64,000 nt of DNA, taken from the NCBI RefSeq assembly GCF_029664245.1, contig NZ_JANAIE010000003.1, positions 248,001 to 312,000 on the forward strand, written 5' to 3'. This document shows positions 52,586-62,076 of the stretch, in pieces. Within the stretch, counting starts at the first letter, position 1, and the number at the start of each line of letters is the position of its first letter. Position numbers and translations under genes: made by a program. Origin of the DNA: Profundicola chukchiensis (lineage in GTDB: Bacteria; Bacteroidota; Bacteroidia; Flavobacteriales; Weeksellaceae). The notes beneath the pieces were generated by a model that was not told where the DNA came from, searched no databases, and was given only the letters and a program-made list of their open reading frames with translations.

Positions 52586-54163
52586 ATGCCAGTTTTAAAG
52601 AAAACTAATTATCCCATCATTCTTAATTTATTAGGAACACTTCTACTACTGAACTCATTCTTTATGTTTTTATGTGTTCCGGTTAGTTTATACTATGACG
52701 AACCGGCTTATAAAGGACTTGCTATTGCAGGTCTTATTACATTTATAACTGGATTAAGCATGTTCATAACCACCCGAAATGCTAAAAAAAATGTTGCTAA
52801 AAGGGAAGGTTATTTAATTGTTGGAGTGGGTTGGATTGGGATGGCCTTGTTTGGAACTTTACCATATATTCTTACGATTCCACAGTTATCTGAGGCCGCT
52901 CAGCAAGCAAATCAAATGGACTTGACCAATGCCCTGTTTGAAACCATGTCTGGATATACCACAACAGGTGCATCTATATTAAACGATATTGAAATCATGC
53001 CCAAGGGTCTGCTGTTCTGGCGAAGTTTAACGCATTGGATTGGCGGAATGGGAATTATCGTTTTAACGATTGCTATTCTTCCTCTCTTAGGAATTGGTGG
53101 AATGCAGCTTTTCGTGGCCGAAGCTCCTGGAGTTACAGCTGATAAATTGCATCCTAGGATAACCGATACCGCTAAAAAACTTTGGGTAATTTACTTACTC
53201 CTAACCTTTGCACAAGCGATTCTGTTAAAGGTTTTTGGTATGAATTGGTTTGACGCTATCAATCATGCAATGAGCACGCTTTCCACAGGTGGATTCTCCA
53301 CCAAAAATGCGAGTATGGCCTATTGGAACGACACTCCCATATTGCAATATATCGTCATCCTATTTATGTTCATTGCGGGAACTAGTTTTGTTTTGAACTA
53401 TTATATTTTTAAAGGACTTTTCAAAAAAGTGCTCAAAAACCAAGAATATATATTCTATCTCAGTTTGGTGGTAGTTATTACGATAATTTCAACCTTAGTA
53501 GTTCATTTTTATGGTCAACCTTCGCACACGACCATTACACATCCTGGAGTGAGTATAACACCATTTGGAGAACAATATTTCGAATTAGAATCAGCTTTTA
53601 GACATTCCTTGTTTAGCGTAGTTTCTGTAATTACAACTACCGGATTTGTTTCAGCCGATTTCACTCAATGGACACCATTTCTAACCGTTATATTCTTTGC
53701 TTTGTTATTTTCTGGAGGAATGGCAGGATCGACATCGGGTGGGGTTAAAATCATTCGACATTTAATCTTAATTAAAAATAGTTATAGTGAATTTAAAAGA
53801 TTAATTCACCCAAGTGCCATTATACCAGTTCGTTATAATGAAAAAGCTGTACCGCTTAAGATTGTATTTAATGTACTTGCCTTTTTTATGATTTATATGC
53901 TAATTTTTATTTTTGGCTCTATCATCATGGCTTTATTAGACACCAATATTAATCCCGATTATGATCAAGTAATTTCATCTTTAAGTGTAACTGCTTCATC
54001 ATTAGGAAATGTAGGACCAGCATTTGGAAAATATAGTCCAGTAAATAATTTTGCGGATATGGCCGATGCAGCCAAGTGGTTTACTTCCTTTTTAATGCTA
54101 CTAGGGCGATTAGAATTATTCACTATTTTAATCTTATTAACACCCGTTTTTTGGAGAAAGTAA
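52586..54163 (+). CDS. trkH: Trk potassium transporter membrane subunit TrkH
   Basis: 525 residues with about ten or more membrane helices. The filter loops of the four pore repeats are visible: MSGYTTTGASIL, STLSTGGFST, SVVSVITTTGFVSADFTQW and VTASSLGNVGPAFGKY, and the gate-loop helix LFSGGMAGSTSGGVKIIR is present. Imports potassium at the inner membrane, controlled by TrkA, to which it is coupled by a 3-base gap. Confidence 0.96.
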   Translation: MPVLKKTNYPIILNLLGTLLLLNSFFMFLCVPVSLYYDEPAYKGLAIAGLITFITGLSMFITTRNAKKNVAKREGYLIVGVGWIGMALFGTLPYILTIPQLSEAAQQANQMDLTNALFETMSGYTTTGASILNDIEIMPKGLLFWRSLTHWIGGMGIIVLTIAILPLLGIGGMQLFVAEAPGVTADKLHPRITDTAKKLWVIYLLLTFAQAILLKVFGMNWFDAINHAMSTLSTGGFSTKNASMAYWNDTPILQYIVILFMFIAGTSFVLNYYIFKGLFKKVLKNQEYIFYLSLVVVITIISTLVVHFYGQPSHTTITHPGVSITPFGEQYFELESAFRHSLFSVVSVITTTGFVSADFTQWTPFLTVIFFALLFSGGMAGSTSGGVKIIRHLILIKNSYSEFKRLIHPSAIIPVRYNEKAVPLKIVFNVLAFFMIYMLIFIFGSIIMALLDTNINPDYDQVISSLSVTASSLGNVGPAFGKYSPVNNFADMADAAKWFTSFLMLLGRLELFTILILLTPVFWRK

Positions 54164-54183
54164 TTCGATTTTAATTTGGCTAA

Positions 54184-54621
54184 TTAGTGCTGATTAATTC
54201 TTTTTAAAAGTACATCAACCGCCATACGATAGCCATCTAAGCCTTTACCTGTAATCATATCAATACAATGCTCTTTAGTGACAGAAATTTTTCTAAAATC
54301 CTCTCTCGAATTGATATCAGAAATATGCACCTCTACCACTGGTGTTGAAATGGCTCTCAAAGTATCGGCAATAGCATAAGAATAATGTGTAAATGCACCA
54401 GCATTCAAAATTATTCCGTCGTATCTGAATCCCACATCTTGTAATTTGTCGATAATACTTCCTTCGTGGTTAGATTGAAAATAATTTAAAATGAGATTTG
54501 GATACAGTTCAACTAGCTCCTGATAATAATCATCAAAGTTTTTGTTGCCGTAGATATCAGGCTCTCTTTTTCCAAGCAAATTCAAATTGGGGCCGTTTAT
54601 AATCTGTATCTTGTTATTCAT
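54184..54621 (-). CDS. aroQ: 3-dehydroquinate dehydratase, type II
   Basis: 145 residues. Third step of the shikimate pathway. Motifs: IINGPNLNLLGKREPDIYG (catalytic Tyr and flexible loop with Arg), FQSNHEGSIIDKL, IILNAGAFTHYSYAIADTL, and VEVHISDINSREDFR (catalytic His). Small dodecameric type with no resemblance to the type I enzyme. It stands alone on the minus strand after trkH (20-base convergent gap). Confidence 0.96.
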   Translation of the reverse strand: MNNKIQIINGPNLNLLGKREPDIYGNKNFDDYYQELVELYPNLILNYFQSNHEGSIIDKLQDVGFRYDGIILNAGAFTHYSYAIADTLRAISTPVVEVHISDINSREDFRKISVTKEHCIDMITGKGLDGYRMAVDVLLKRINQH

Positions 54622-54703
54622 ACACTAAGTGAAATAAAGTTATATTGAAGTGAAAATAGTTTAAAGACATCTGCCAAAACTATTATTACATCAAAAATAA
54701 TCA

Positions 54704-54711
54704 TAAATTTG
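54704..54711 (+). promoter_or_regulatory. -7 promoter box of fbp
   Basis: TAAATTTG fits TAnnTTTG; leader of 20 bases to the ATG at 54732. Confidence 0.5.
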
Positions 54712-54731
54712 GGATAACTAATCAGAGTATT

Positions 54732-55796
54732 ATGGCAAATGCGTATCAAACCCTAGGGGAGTTTATTATTGACAATCAAGAAGATTTTAAATATTCGACC
54801 GGTGAGCTTTCTAGATTGCTGAGTTCCATTAGGTTGGCTACTAAGGTTGTTAATCAACAAGTTAACAAGAATGGTTTGGTTGAGGACATCTTAGGTGATG
54901 TCGGGGAAGATAATGTGCAAGGCGAAGCACAAAAGAAATTAGATGTTTTCGCAAATGATACATTTATTAAGGCGTTAACGCAAAGAGAAGTTGTTTGTGG
55001 AATCGCATCAGAAGAAAATGAATTCTTTATTCCAGTTGAATCTAAAGCTAACAGTCATTTAAGTAAATACGTTGTATTAATCGATCCACTAGATGGGTCT
55101 TCTAATGCCGACGTAAACGTAACAGTAGGAACTATTTTCTCAATTTATAGAAGAGTTACACCCGATGGAACTCCTGTTACAATAGAGGATTTCTTACAAC
55201 CAGGAAATAAGCAAGTAGCTGCGGGTTATGTAGTTTATGGTTTATCTACTATGTTGGTTTATACTACAGGAAATGGTGTGAATGGATTTACTTTGGATCC
55301 ATCTTTAGGTATTTTCTACCTTTCTCACCCAAATATGACTTTCCCTAAGGATGGTAATATTTATTCTATCAACGAAGGAAACTATGTTCATTTCCCACAA
55401 GGAGTGAAGGATTATTTAAAATATTGTCAAAAATCAGAAGGAGATCGACCTTATACTTCTAGATATATTGGTTCTTTAGTATCTGATTTCCATAGAAATA
55501 TGTTAAAAGGAGGAATTTACATCTATCCTTCTGGAACAAATCATAAGTATGGTAAATTACGTTTATTGTATGAGTGTAACCCAATGGCTTATATCTGTGA
55601 ACAAGCAGGTGGAAAAGCTACAGACGGATACCAAAGAATTATGGATATAGATCCATGTGAATTACATCAACGTGTTCCTTTCTTCTGTGGTTCAGAAAAT
55701 ATGGTAAACAAAGTCGAAGAAATGATGGCAGAATATCCAGATGATAAAATTGACTATGTTGATCTAAAAGAAAAAGTAATGAATCAAGCTAAATAA
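54732..55796 (+). CDS. fbp: fructose-1,6-bisphosphatase, class I
   Basis: 354 residues. Dephosphorylates fructose 1,6-bisphosphate in gluconeogenesis. Metal- and substrate-binding motifs: [70 protein letters not shown] and [25 protein letters not shown]. The N-terminal helix ([34 protein letters not shown]) suits the class I allosteric architecture. Its own promoter lies upstream, and a bidirectional hairpin separates it from aroC. Confidence 0.97.
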   Translation: MANAYQTLGEFIIDNQEDFKYSTGELSRLLSSIRLATKVVNQQVNKNGLVEDILGDVGEDNVQGEAQKKLDVFANDTFIKALTQREVVCGIASEENEFFIPVESKANSHLSKYVVLIDPLDGSSNADVNVTVGTIFSIYRRVTPDGTPVTIEDFLQPGNKQVAAGYVVYGLSTMLVYTTGNGVNGFTLDPSLGIFYLSHPNMTFPKDGNIYSINEGNYVHFPQGVKDYLKYCQKSEGDRPYTSRYIGSLVSDFHRNMLKGGIYIYPSGTNHKYGKLRLLYECNPMAYICEQAGGKATDGYQRIMDIDPCELHQRVPFFCGSENMVNKVEEMMAEYPDDKIDYVDLKEKVMNQAK

Positions 55797-55814
55797 GATA
55801 TTATTTAACTGTAA

Positions 55815-55853
55815 AAAATTTCAAAGTCCTTAATGAGAGTTAAGGACTTTTTT
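55815..55853. terminator. bidirectional terminator between fbp and aroC
   Basis: Perfect 11-bp inverted repeat AAAGTCCTTAA (55823-55833) and TTAAGGACTTT (55840-55850), with T run on the plus side (TTTTTT) and on the minus side (AATTTTTTAC). Confidence 0.9.
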
Positions 55854-55866
55854 ATTGATTTATATT

Positions 55867-56925
55867 TTAAGAATGAGTTTTATTTAACAAACTAAAATCA
55901 GCTAAAACCATAGCAGCCAAAGCTTCAACAATAGGTACAGCACGCGGAACAACACAGGCGTCATGCCTTCCTTTCCCTTGCATTTCTACCACATTGCCGT
56001 CCTTGTCTATCGTTGGTTGAGTTTGCATTAAAGTCGCAACAGGTTTAAAGGCAACTCTGAAATAAATATCCATTCCATTAGAAATTCCTCCTTGAATTCC
56101 ACCCGATAAATTACTTTTTGTACTACCATCTTCATTAAAAAGATCATTATGCTCTGATCCATTCATTTTGGCACCACAAAAACCACTGCCATACTCAAAT
56201 CCCTTTACAGCATTAATACTCATCATAGCAAACGCCAGGCGTGCGTGTAGTTTATCAAAAATAGGCTCACCCAAGCCAACCGGAACATTCTTAACAACAC
56301 AAGTAATCGTACCACCAATCGTGTCACCTTGTTTTCTAGTATCCTTAATTTTTTGAATCATTTGTTCGGCTACCTCATCGTCTGGACACCGAACTACATT
56401 TTCATCTGTTTTACTAAAATCTAATGCTTGATAAGGTTTCTCTAAAAATAAATCTCCTACAGAAGACACATAAGCGTTAATTTCAATTTCAGGTATTATT
56501 TGCTTGGCGATAGCACCAGCTACAACCCAATTGGCTGTTTCACGAGCAGAAGTTCTTCCTCCGCCTCTATAATCCCTATGGCCATACTTTTTATCATAAG
56601 TAAAATCAGCATGAGATGGACGGTAAACATCTTTGATATGTGAATAATCTTTTGATTTCTGATTTTGGTTTTCAATCTGAAATCCGATCGGCATTCCAGT
56701 CGTTTTACCCTCGAAAATTCCACTTAAAAACTCAACCTCATCGTCTTCTTTTCGTTGGGTTACAATATTGGATTGACCTGGTTTTCTACGATCTAATTCA
56801 TGTTGAATTTTATCAAAATCCAAGGCAATTCCGGCTGGGCAACCTGTTATAATTCCGCCGATGGCCTTACCATGGCTTTCTCCAAAACTTGTAAGCTGAA
56901 ATAACTTTCCGATTGTATTCGACAT
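55867..56925 (-). CDS. aroC: chorismate synthase
   Basis: 352 residues. Final shikimate step, making chorismate with reduced FMN. Motifs: [22 protein letters not shown] near the start, [63 protein letters not shown] (FMN and catalytic His/Asp), and [26 protein letters not shown] box four bases before the ATG gives a near-leaderless transcript. Confidence 0.97.
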   Translation of the reverse strand: MSNTIGKLFQLTSFGESHGKAIGGIITGCPAGIALDFDKIQHELDRRKPGQSNIVTQRKEDDEVEFLSGIFEGKTTGMPIGFQIENQNQKSKDYSHIKDVYRPSHADFTYDKKYGHRDYRGGGRTSARETANWVVAGAIAKQIIPEIEINAYVSSVGDLFLEKPYQALDFSKTDENVVRCPDDEVAEQMIQKIKDTRKQGDTIGGTITCVVKNVPVGLGEPIFDKLHARLAFAMMSINAVKGFEYGSGFCGAKMNGSEHNDLFNEDGSTKSNLSGGIQGGISNGMDIYFRVAFKPVATLMQTQPTIDKDGNVVEMQGKGRHDACVVPRAVPIVEALAAMVLADFSLLNKTHS

Positions 56926-56929
56926 AAAA

Positions 56930-56937
56930 CAAATGTA
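56930..56937 (-). promoter_or_regulatory. -7 promoter box of aroC
   Basis: Minus-strand TACATTTG, ending four bases before the aroC ATG at 56925. Confidence 0.5.
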
Positions 56938-56991
56938 ATCAAACTTTGATAATTATATCTCTCTAAAACACATTAACAAGGTTACATTCAA

Positions 56992-56999
56992 TATCTTTA
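56992..56999 (+). promoter_or_regulatory. -7-like box of the exported-protein/FUSC pair
   Basis: TATCTTTA, one base from TAnnTTTG, 16 bases before the ATG at 57016. Confidence 0.4.
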
Positions 57000-57015
57000 C
57001 ACAAAATATATTACT

Positions 57016-57834
57016 ATGAAAACTACATTAGCACTCTTACTAGGTTTTATTCTAACATTTGGTCAGGCGCAAGAAGTTTCAGACTATAAATACATTAGCA
57101 TTCCATCTAACTTTAGTGGATTTAGTGCCAACCAATATCAATTGAATAATTATTTACGCCTATTGCTTACACAAAAGGATTATAAGATTTTATCAGATGC
57201 CAAAAAGTTCTGGCCAGAAGAAGCTAAATTAAATCCATGTTTGGTTTTAGCGGCAGATTTAGACCAAGTTTCATCTACTTTCAGTAATAAAGTTTTATTA
57301 AGTTTTACCGATTGTAACGATACTGTTTTATACAAATTCGAAGGTGAATCGAAAGTAAAAGAGTTTGAAGAAGGTTATAAAGATGCATTAAACAATGCTG
57401 TAGCAAGTATAAAAAAACAACAAGCTCAAATTCCAACTTATCGCGAAGAGGAAACTAAAGAAGTTGTGATTAAAACTGAAACAAAAACAGAGCATCCTGG
57501 TACTGAGCTATTTAAAAAATATTCTAACAAATTAGACGCTAATGATTTAGAAATCAACAATATGCCTGTAAATGGGGTTTACATCCTCGAAGGGAAAACC
57601 TATTTTAAATCTAATTTACAAAACGGTGAATTTGTTTTATTGAATGAAGATAAAAAACACATGGTAGCTCATTTTTACCCAAGTTCTAAAAAGGGTGTTT
57701 ACCATGTTTATTTAGGAAATTCAATGAAAAATTCAGGAAACAGTCTCATCGGTTATTTTGATGGAAATAAGCTTTCTTATGAATATTTATCGGCTGATAA
57801 ATCTCCGATTGTAATTGAGTTTACACAAAAATAA
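57016..57834 (+). CDS. exported protein of unknown function
   Basis: 272 residues. Signal peptide ~1-18 (LTFGQA). The first domain (~20-135), DYKYISIPSNFSGFSANQYQLNNYLRLLLTQKDYKILSD..., resembles a short mixed alpha/beta module. A charged linker (REEETKEVVIKTETKTEHPG) leads to a second, beta-rich domain (~180-272) with two or three repeated strand pairs. No family named. It precedes the FUSC membrane protein gene by 55 bases, so they may form a pair. Confidence 0.75.
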   Translation: MKTTLALLLGFILTFGQAQEVSDYKYISIPSNFSGFSANQYQLNNYLRLLLTQKDYKILSDAKKFWPEEAKLNPCLVLAADLDQVSSTFSNKVLLSFTDCNDTVLYKFEGESKVKEFEEGYKDALNNAVASIKKQQAQIPTYREEETKEVVIKTETKTEHPGTELFKKYSNKLDANDLEINNMPVNGVYILEGKTYFKSNLQNGEFVLLNEDKKHMVAHFYPSSKKGVYHVYLGNSMKNSGNSLIGYFDGNKLSYEYLSADKSPIVIEFTQK

Positions 57835-57889
57835 TTGCCATTAATAAAAATAAAAACTTTATAATTATAAGTTTTAAGTTTAAAATTAA

Positions 57890-60094
57890 ATGAAAAGCTA
57901 TTTACTAAGTTATGACTTTAGTCGCGGTGTTCTAATGGCGTTCACCGTATTAGTTTTTGGCTTAATTACTTATTTTTCTGGGAATGTTGATGCTATTCCA
58001 GCAGTTACGATCGGAGTTTTATTAACCTCGTTTTGTGACTTACAAGGTGATATTCGAAAGCGAGTTTTCACCATGGGATTGAGTATTCTTATGAATTCAC
58101 TCAGTTTTCTTCTTATCAGTTTTATTATTGGTAACACACTATTGTTATTTATTGGAATTGCCGTTTTGGTATTTTTCATCTCCTACTTAGGTGTATTTGG
58201 TCACAGAGCCAATATGCTTGCTTTTTCAGGTTTAATGGGTGTTGTGCTTAGTATGGTTCAACGTTACGATGGACCAGGAACCTTGGAGCACGTGCTTCTT
58301 ATGTGCATTGGTGGTGTGGGGTATATCATCATGAGTACGCTTTTTCATTTTCTAACTAAAAAGCGCCAGGTGAATGAAAAATTAGCCGAATTAATTGCTT
58401 TAAATGCCAATTTCATTCATCTGCAGTGGGAAAGAAATCAACTAAATCAAAAAGTAGATGAATCTAAGCGTTTAGATCTGCATCAACAGATAACAGAAAA
58501 GCAAGAAAGTTTAAGAGAATTATTATTTACTAACGAGCTTTTAGGTGGTGCTTCTAAGACCCGAAATAGACAGATGCTGATGTTGGTGGAGCTAATAGAT
58601 ATTGCTGAATTAACAATGGCAAATCCTATTGATGTTTATTCTCTAAGACAACATCCCAATTGGAATGAAGAACTTTTCAAGGAGTTTCAGGATGAATTGC
58701 ACCAACAATATGTTTGGCTTAAAAAAATGGAGCTTTTCCTGAGAACAGATAAACCCATTAATTTCACCAGAGAAAATTCTCCAACTAGAGAGGATTTTAG
58801 TCAAAAAATTCAAGAATTTGCCGAGTCTCATGACATTATAAAAGTGAGAGCAATTTCTTTAGCACTTTTAAATTATAAAGATTACTTAGAAAGACAGACC
58901 GCTAAAATTGCCAATGTTCAGCACTTACTACAAAGTAGAAAGAATAAGGAACTACAACCGATTTTAGAGGTTTATCGCGAAAAGTTTGTAAGCTCAGAAG
59001 AGTATACGCTTCAAGGATTTAAGGAGAGTTTTCAGCTTTCTTCGCCTATTTTACGTCATAGTATTCGACTGACCGTTTCTATGGTAGGTGGTTACTTTTT
59101 GGGCTTATTACTAAATGTTGAAAATCCTTATTGGATTATGCTTACAGTAGTTGTAATCATGCGTCCTAGTTATGGTTTAACCAAGCAAAGATCGATTCAA
59201 CGAGTTCTAGGAACCATTGTTGGAGTATTGATTTCAATAGGAATTGTTCTGATTACCAACAATTTTTATGTCTATCTAAGCATCGCCTTAACCAGTATGA
59301 TATTTGGTTTCTCACTTATCAACCGAAGTTATTTTTGGGCTGCAACAGCGATAACACTTAATGTAATTTTCGCATTCTTCTTAATTCTACCCGATCAGTG
59401 GGGCGTGATTCAATTTAGATTAATCGACACCTTTATTGGAGCTGTGGTTAGTACGGTGGTAGCTTATACCATTTTACCTTATTGGGAGTTTAAAACCTTA
59501 AGATCTACAATGATTGACACGCTACAGGCAAATCAAAAATACATGGAAGAGATTACACATTTCTATTGTAATCCGGATTCGGATATCAATTATAGATTGA
59601 GCCGTAAGAAGTCATTTGCCGCTTCAGGTGAGCTAAATGCAGCCTTTCAAAGGTTTACTCAAGATCCAAAATCCAAACAAAATAACGCCAAGATTTATTA
59701 TGATTGGTTAGTTTTAAACCAAAACTTTTTATCGGGCTTAGCAAGTTTGGGAAGTTATATTCAAAATCATCATAGTGCTCAAATTAAAAATGAATTTAAG
59801 CAGTCTATGGAGGTAATTTCTGATAAACTAGACATTATTCAAAGAAGTTTAAATCATGATACTTCTATAAACCCAGAAGCTCAAGTTGCACAAGATTTTC
59901 AAATTGCAGAATATTGGAAAGAAATTGAGAAAAGAAGAGATCAAGAACTAGCCGAAGGAAATTTAAAAATTACGGAGCAATTTCGATTAGAAATGCAAGA
60001 AGTAAAGCACATAAAAGAGGATTTAAACTGGCTTTACGATCTTTCTAGAAAACTGGTAGAAGTCACTAATAAATTGAATTTTAATGCTTCTTAA
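57890..60094 (+). CDS. FUSC-family (YccS/YhfK-like) membrane protein
   Basis: 734 residues in two halves. The N-terminal half has six membrane helices (~14-155, MAFTVLVFGLITYFSGNVDAIPAVTIGVLLTS), then a cytoplasmic region (~160-395), a second helix bundle (~395-530, HSIRLTVSMVGGYFLGLLLNVENPYWIMLTVVVIMRPSYGLTKQRSIQRVLGTIVG) and a helical C terminus. The RPSYGLTKQRSIQRVLGTIVG segment is typical of FUSC and aromatic-acid exporter families. Probable role: efflux or membrane scaffold at the inner membrane; substrate unknown. Confidence 0.9.
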   Translation: MKSYLLSYDFSRGVLMAFTVLVFGLITYFSGNVDAIPAVTIGVLLTSFCDLQGDIRKRVFTMGLSILMNSLSFLLISFIIGNTLLLFIGIAVLVFFISYLGVFGHRANMLAFSGLMGVVLSMVQRYDGPGTLEHVLLMCIGGVGYIIMSTLFHFLTKKRQVNEKLAELIALNANFIHLQWERNQLNQKVDESKRLDLHQQITEKQESLRELLFTNELLGGASKTRNRQMLMLVELIDIAELTMANPIDVYSLRQHPNWNEELFKEFQDELHQQYVWLKKMELFLRTDKPINFTRENSPTREDFSQKIQEFAESHDIIKVRAISLALLNYKDYLERQTAKIANVQHLLQSRKNKELQPILEVYREKFVSSEEYTLQGFKESFQLSSPILRHSIRLTVSMVGGYFLGLLLNVENPYWIMLTVVVIMRPSYGLTKQRSIQRVLGTIVGVLISIGIVLITNNFYVYLSIALTSMIFGFSLINRSYFWAATAITLNVIFAFFLILPDQWGVIQFRLIDTFIGAVVSTVVAYTILPYWEFKTLRSTMIDTLQANQKYMEEITHFYCNPDSDINYRLSRKKSFAASGELNAAFQRFTQDPKSKQNNAKIYYDWLVLNQNFLSGLASLGSYIQNHHSAQIKNEFKQSMEVISDKLDIIQRSLNHDTSINPEAQVAQDFQIAEYWKEIEKRRDQELAEGNLKITEQFRLEMQEVKHIKEDLNWLYDLSRKLVEVTNKLNFNAS

Positions 60095-60181
60095 GCCTGT
60101 TTATAACAAAATGATTGTGTTGATTAAAATAAATTAGATTAGTTTTTTTCAGCACAACTTAATTGATTAATTTTATGCACT

Positions 60182-61201
60182 ATGAATTCTGATAAAAAAC
60201 ACTCCATGAAATATAGCGATGCTGGCGTTAACAAAGAAGAGGGTTACGAAACTGTTAGCAAAATTAAAGATGTAGTTGCAGCTACTCATTCTCCCAATGT
60301 ATTAAACGGAATTGGAAGTTTTGGTGCATTCTACGAACTTGGAAAATATAATAATCCAGTCCTAGTTAGCGGTACCGATGGTGTTGGAACAAAGCTAAGA
60401 ATTGCCTTAGACGTTAAGAAATATGATACTGTTGGTATTGATTGTTTTGCCATGTGTGCCAATGATATTCTATGTCACGGAGCAAAACCTCTTTTCTTTT
60501 TAGACTATTTAGCTTGCGGTAAATTAGACAGTGATGTTGCTGCAGAAATCGTAGGTGGAATTGCAAAAGCTTGTAAAGAAACAGGGACTTCATTGATTGG
60601 TGGCGAAACTGCAGAAATGCCAGGAATGTACCAAATCGGTGACTACGATGTAGCTGGTTTTTGTGTAGGAATTGTTGAAAAAGATGAAATTATAGATGGT
60701 AGCAAAATCAAAGAAGGTGATGCTATTATTGCGATTCCATCAAGTGGTTTCCATAGTAATGGTTTCTCTTTAATTAGAAAGGTATTTACAGATTTCCACG
60801 AAACTTGGAATGATAAACCAATGTACGAAACACTTCTAGAGCCAACTAAATTATATGGTAAAACCATTCTTGGTTTAATTGAAGAAGTTGAATTACATGG
60901 AATTGCACATATCACAGGAGGTGGATTAATTGAAAATGTTCCGAGAATCTTACCAAAAGGTCTAGGAGCAAATATCAAGAAATCAGAAATTCGTGTTCCT
61001 GAAATCATGCAAGAACTACAAAAAAGAGCTAATATTTCTCAGGATGAAATGTTCGGTACTTTCAATATGGGTGTAGGAATGGTTGTAGTGGTTCCACAGG
61101 AAAAAGTTGATACTACCTTAGCAAAACTAATAGATTTAGGAGAGGAAGCTTATGAAATCGGTAGTATTGTCAAGAGTGATAAAGAGATTGAATTAGTTTA
61201 A
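60182..61201 (+). CDS. purM: phosphoribosylformylglycinamidine cyclo-ligase
   Basis: 339 residues. Fifth step of purine synthesis, closing the imidazole ring with ATP. Motifs: MKYSDAGVNKEEGYETVSKI, VLVSGTDGVGTKLRIA, GIDCFAMCANDILCHGAKPLFFLDYLACGKLD, TSLIGGETAEMPGMY and IAHITGGGLIENVPRILP. Residues 1-8 before MKYSDAG could be an N-terminal extension; Met9 is an alternative start. A hairpin terminator follows. Far from purF in this window, so purine genes are scattered. Confidence 0.96.
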   Translation: MNSDKKHSMKYSDAGVNKEEGYETVSKIKDVVAATHSPNVLNGIGSFGAFYELGKYNNPVLVSGTDGVGTKLRIALDVKKYDTVGIDCFAMCANDILCHGAKPLFFLDYLACGKLDSDVAAEIVGGIAKACKETGTSLIGGETAEMPGMYQIGDYDVAGFCVGIVEKDEIIDGSKIKEGDAIIAIPSSGFHSNGFSLIRKVFTDFHETWNDKPMYETLLEPTKLYGKTILGLIEEVELHGIAHITGGGLIENVPRILPKGLGANIKKSEIRVPEIMQELQKRANISQDEMFGTFNMGVGMVVVVPQEKVDTTLAKLIDLGEEAYEIGSIVKSDKEIELV

Positions 61202-61225
61202 TAACTTATTCATTCGATATAAAAG

Positions 61226-61259
61226 AAAGAGAGAATTTCATGTGAAATTCTCTCTTTTT
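61226..61259. terminator. bidirectional terminator between purM and the DUF6146 gene
   Basis: A 15-bp perfect inverted repeat (61226-61240 with 61243-61257), AAAGAGAGAATTTCA then TG then its complement, followed by TTTTTA and preceded by A-rich sequence. Confidence 0.9.
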
Positions 61260-61277
61260 ATTTTGTTACTTTTTAGC

Positions 61278-61673
61278 TTATCTATCTAGTTTGACCTTAT
61301 ATTTCCATTCAATAAACTTGAAGAAATTATAGAGTTTATACTCGAATTCATGCCCATATTCAGTTTGTTGACGATAATCTATATTTACTTCATACAGATT
61401 CGGGTCATAACGCATAGGCTGAGAATGACGAGAGTTCCACTCGTTGACATAAATAATATTCTTGGCTTTAAGATAGCTTTCTGAGTAGTAATTTATAGGC
61501 TTAGCAATCGCATTAAGATAATATTCATACTGATTGTCGAAGACTATAATATCATAATCTCCCTCTTCGTTTTCTTCAAAACTTAATTCTTGCTTATCAA
61601 CAGAAGAGGTTTTTTGGGTCGCACAGGATCCTAAGAATCCCATTACGAATAGACATAAAAAAAGAATTCTCAT
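61278..61673 (-). CDS. DUF6146-like lipoprotein
   Basis: 131 residues. Lipoprotein signal with the cysteine at residue 17 (FLGSC). The mature part has YDIIVFDNQYEYYLNAIAKPINYYSESYLKAKNIIYVNEWNSRHSQ and ends with NIDYRQQTEYGHEFEYKLYNFFKFIEWKYKVKL, a layout I recall as DUF6146 in Bacteroidota lipoproteins; this name is from memory. Function unknown. Confidence 0.75.
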   Translation of the reverse strand: MRILFLCLFVMGFLGSCATQKTSSVDKQELSFEENEEGDYDIIVFDNQYEYYLNAIAKPINYYSESYLKAKNIIYVNEWNSRHSQPMRYDPNLYEVNIDYRQQTEYGHEFEYKLYNFFKFIEWKYKVKLDR

Positions 61674-61731
61674 AACTTATATTTTCTACAAGTTACGAGA
61701 ATTCAATTAATTACACTAAATCGTGTAAATA

Positions 61732-61941
61732 TTATTTTTGATAAAGTACTTCTACTCCTTCTTGTTCGTATAGTTTTTTAGACCTTACAGTCTCTGGATC
61801 AACATCCGCATTGATTTTACCTCTAGTTTCTGCTAATCCTGGTCCTAACCAATAAGGAATAATTCCAATAAGGAATGTTAGACACCAAAAACCACTAACT
61901 GCCATAGTTAAGAAAAATACAAATCCTAAAAACTGATCCAT
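61732..61941 (-). CDS. small membrane protein, unknown
   Basis: 69 residues from the ATG at 61941. One or two hydrophobic helices (~1-30, FLGFVFFLTMAVSGFWCLTFLIGIIPYWLG) followed by a soluble charged tail (GLAETRGKINADVDPETVRSKKLYEQEGVEVLYQK). A TTG seven codons upstream extends the frame but lies at the promoter box, so the ATG is chosen. No family recognised. Confidence 0.7.
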   Translation of the reverse strand: MDQFLGFVFFLTMAVSGFWCLTFLIGIIPYWLGPGLAETRGKINADVDPETVRSKKLYEQEGVEVLYQK

Positions 61942-61959
61942 AATGCTTGAATTAAGGTT

Positions 61960-61967
61960 CAAAAATA
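61960..61967 (-). promoter_or_regulatory. -7 promoter box of the small membrane protein gene
   Basis: Minus-strand TATTTTTG fits TAnnTTTG, 18 bases before the ATG at 61941; its final TTG coincides with the alternative start. Confidence 0.4.
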
Positions 61968-62048
61968 CAAATTTATTTGAACGCGAAGTAATTATTTAGA
62001 AAAAAAGTTCAAATTCTGATATAACTTATTATTTTCAAGTTTATATCA

Positions 62049-62056
62049 TACCTTTA
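62049..62056 (+). promoter_or_regulatory. -7-like box of rimK
   Basis: TACCTTTA, one base from TAnnTTTG, 20 bases before the rimK ATG at 62077. Confidence 0.4.
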
Positions 62057-62076
62057 ACTTCTTATTTAAAGTATCT

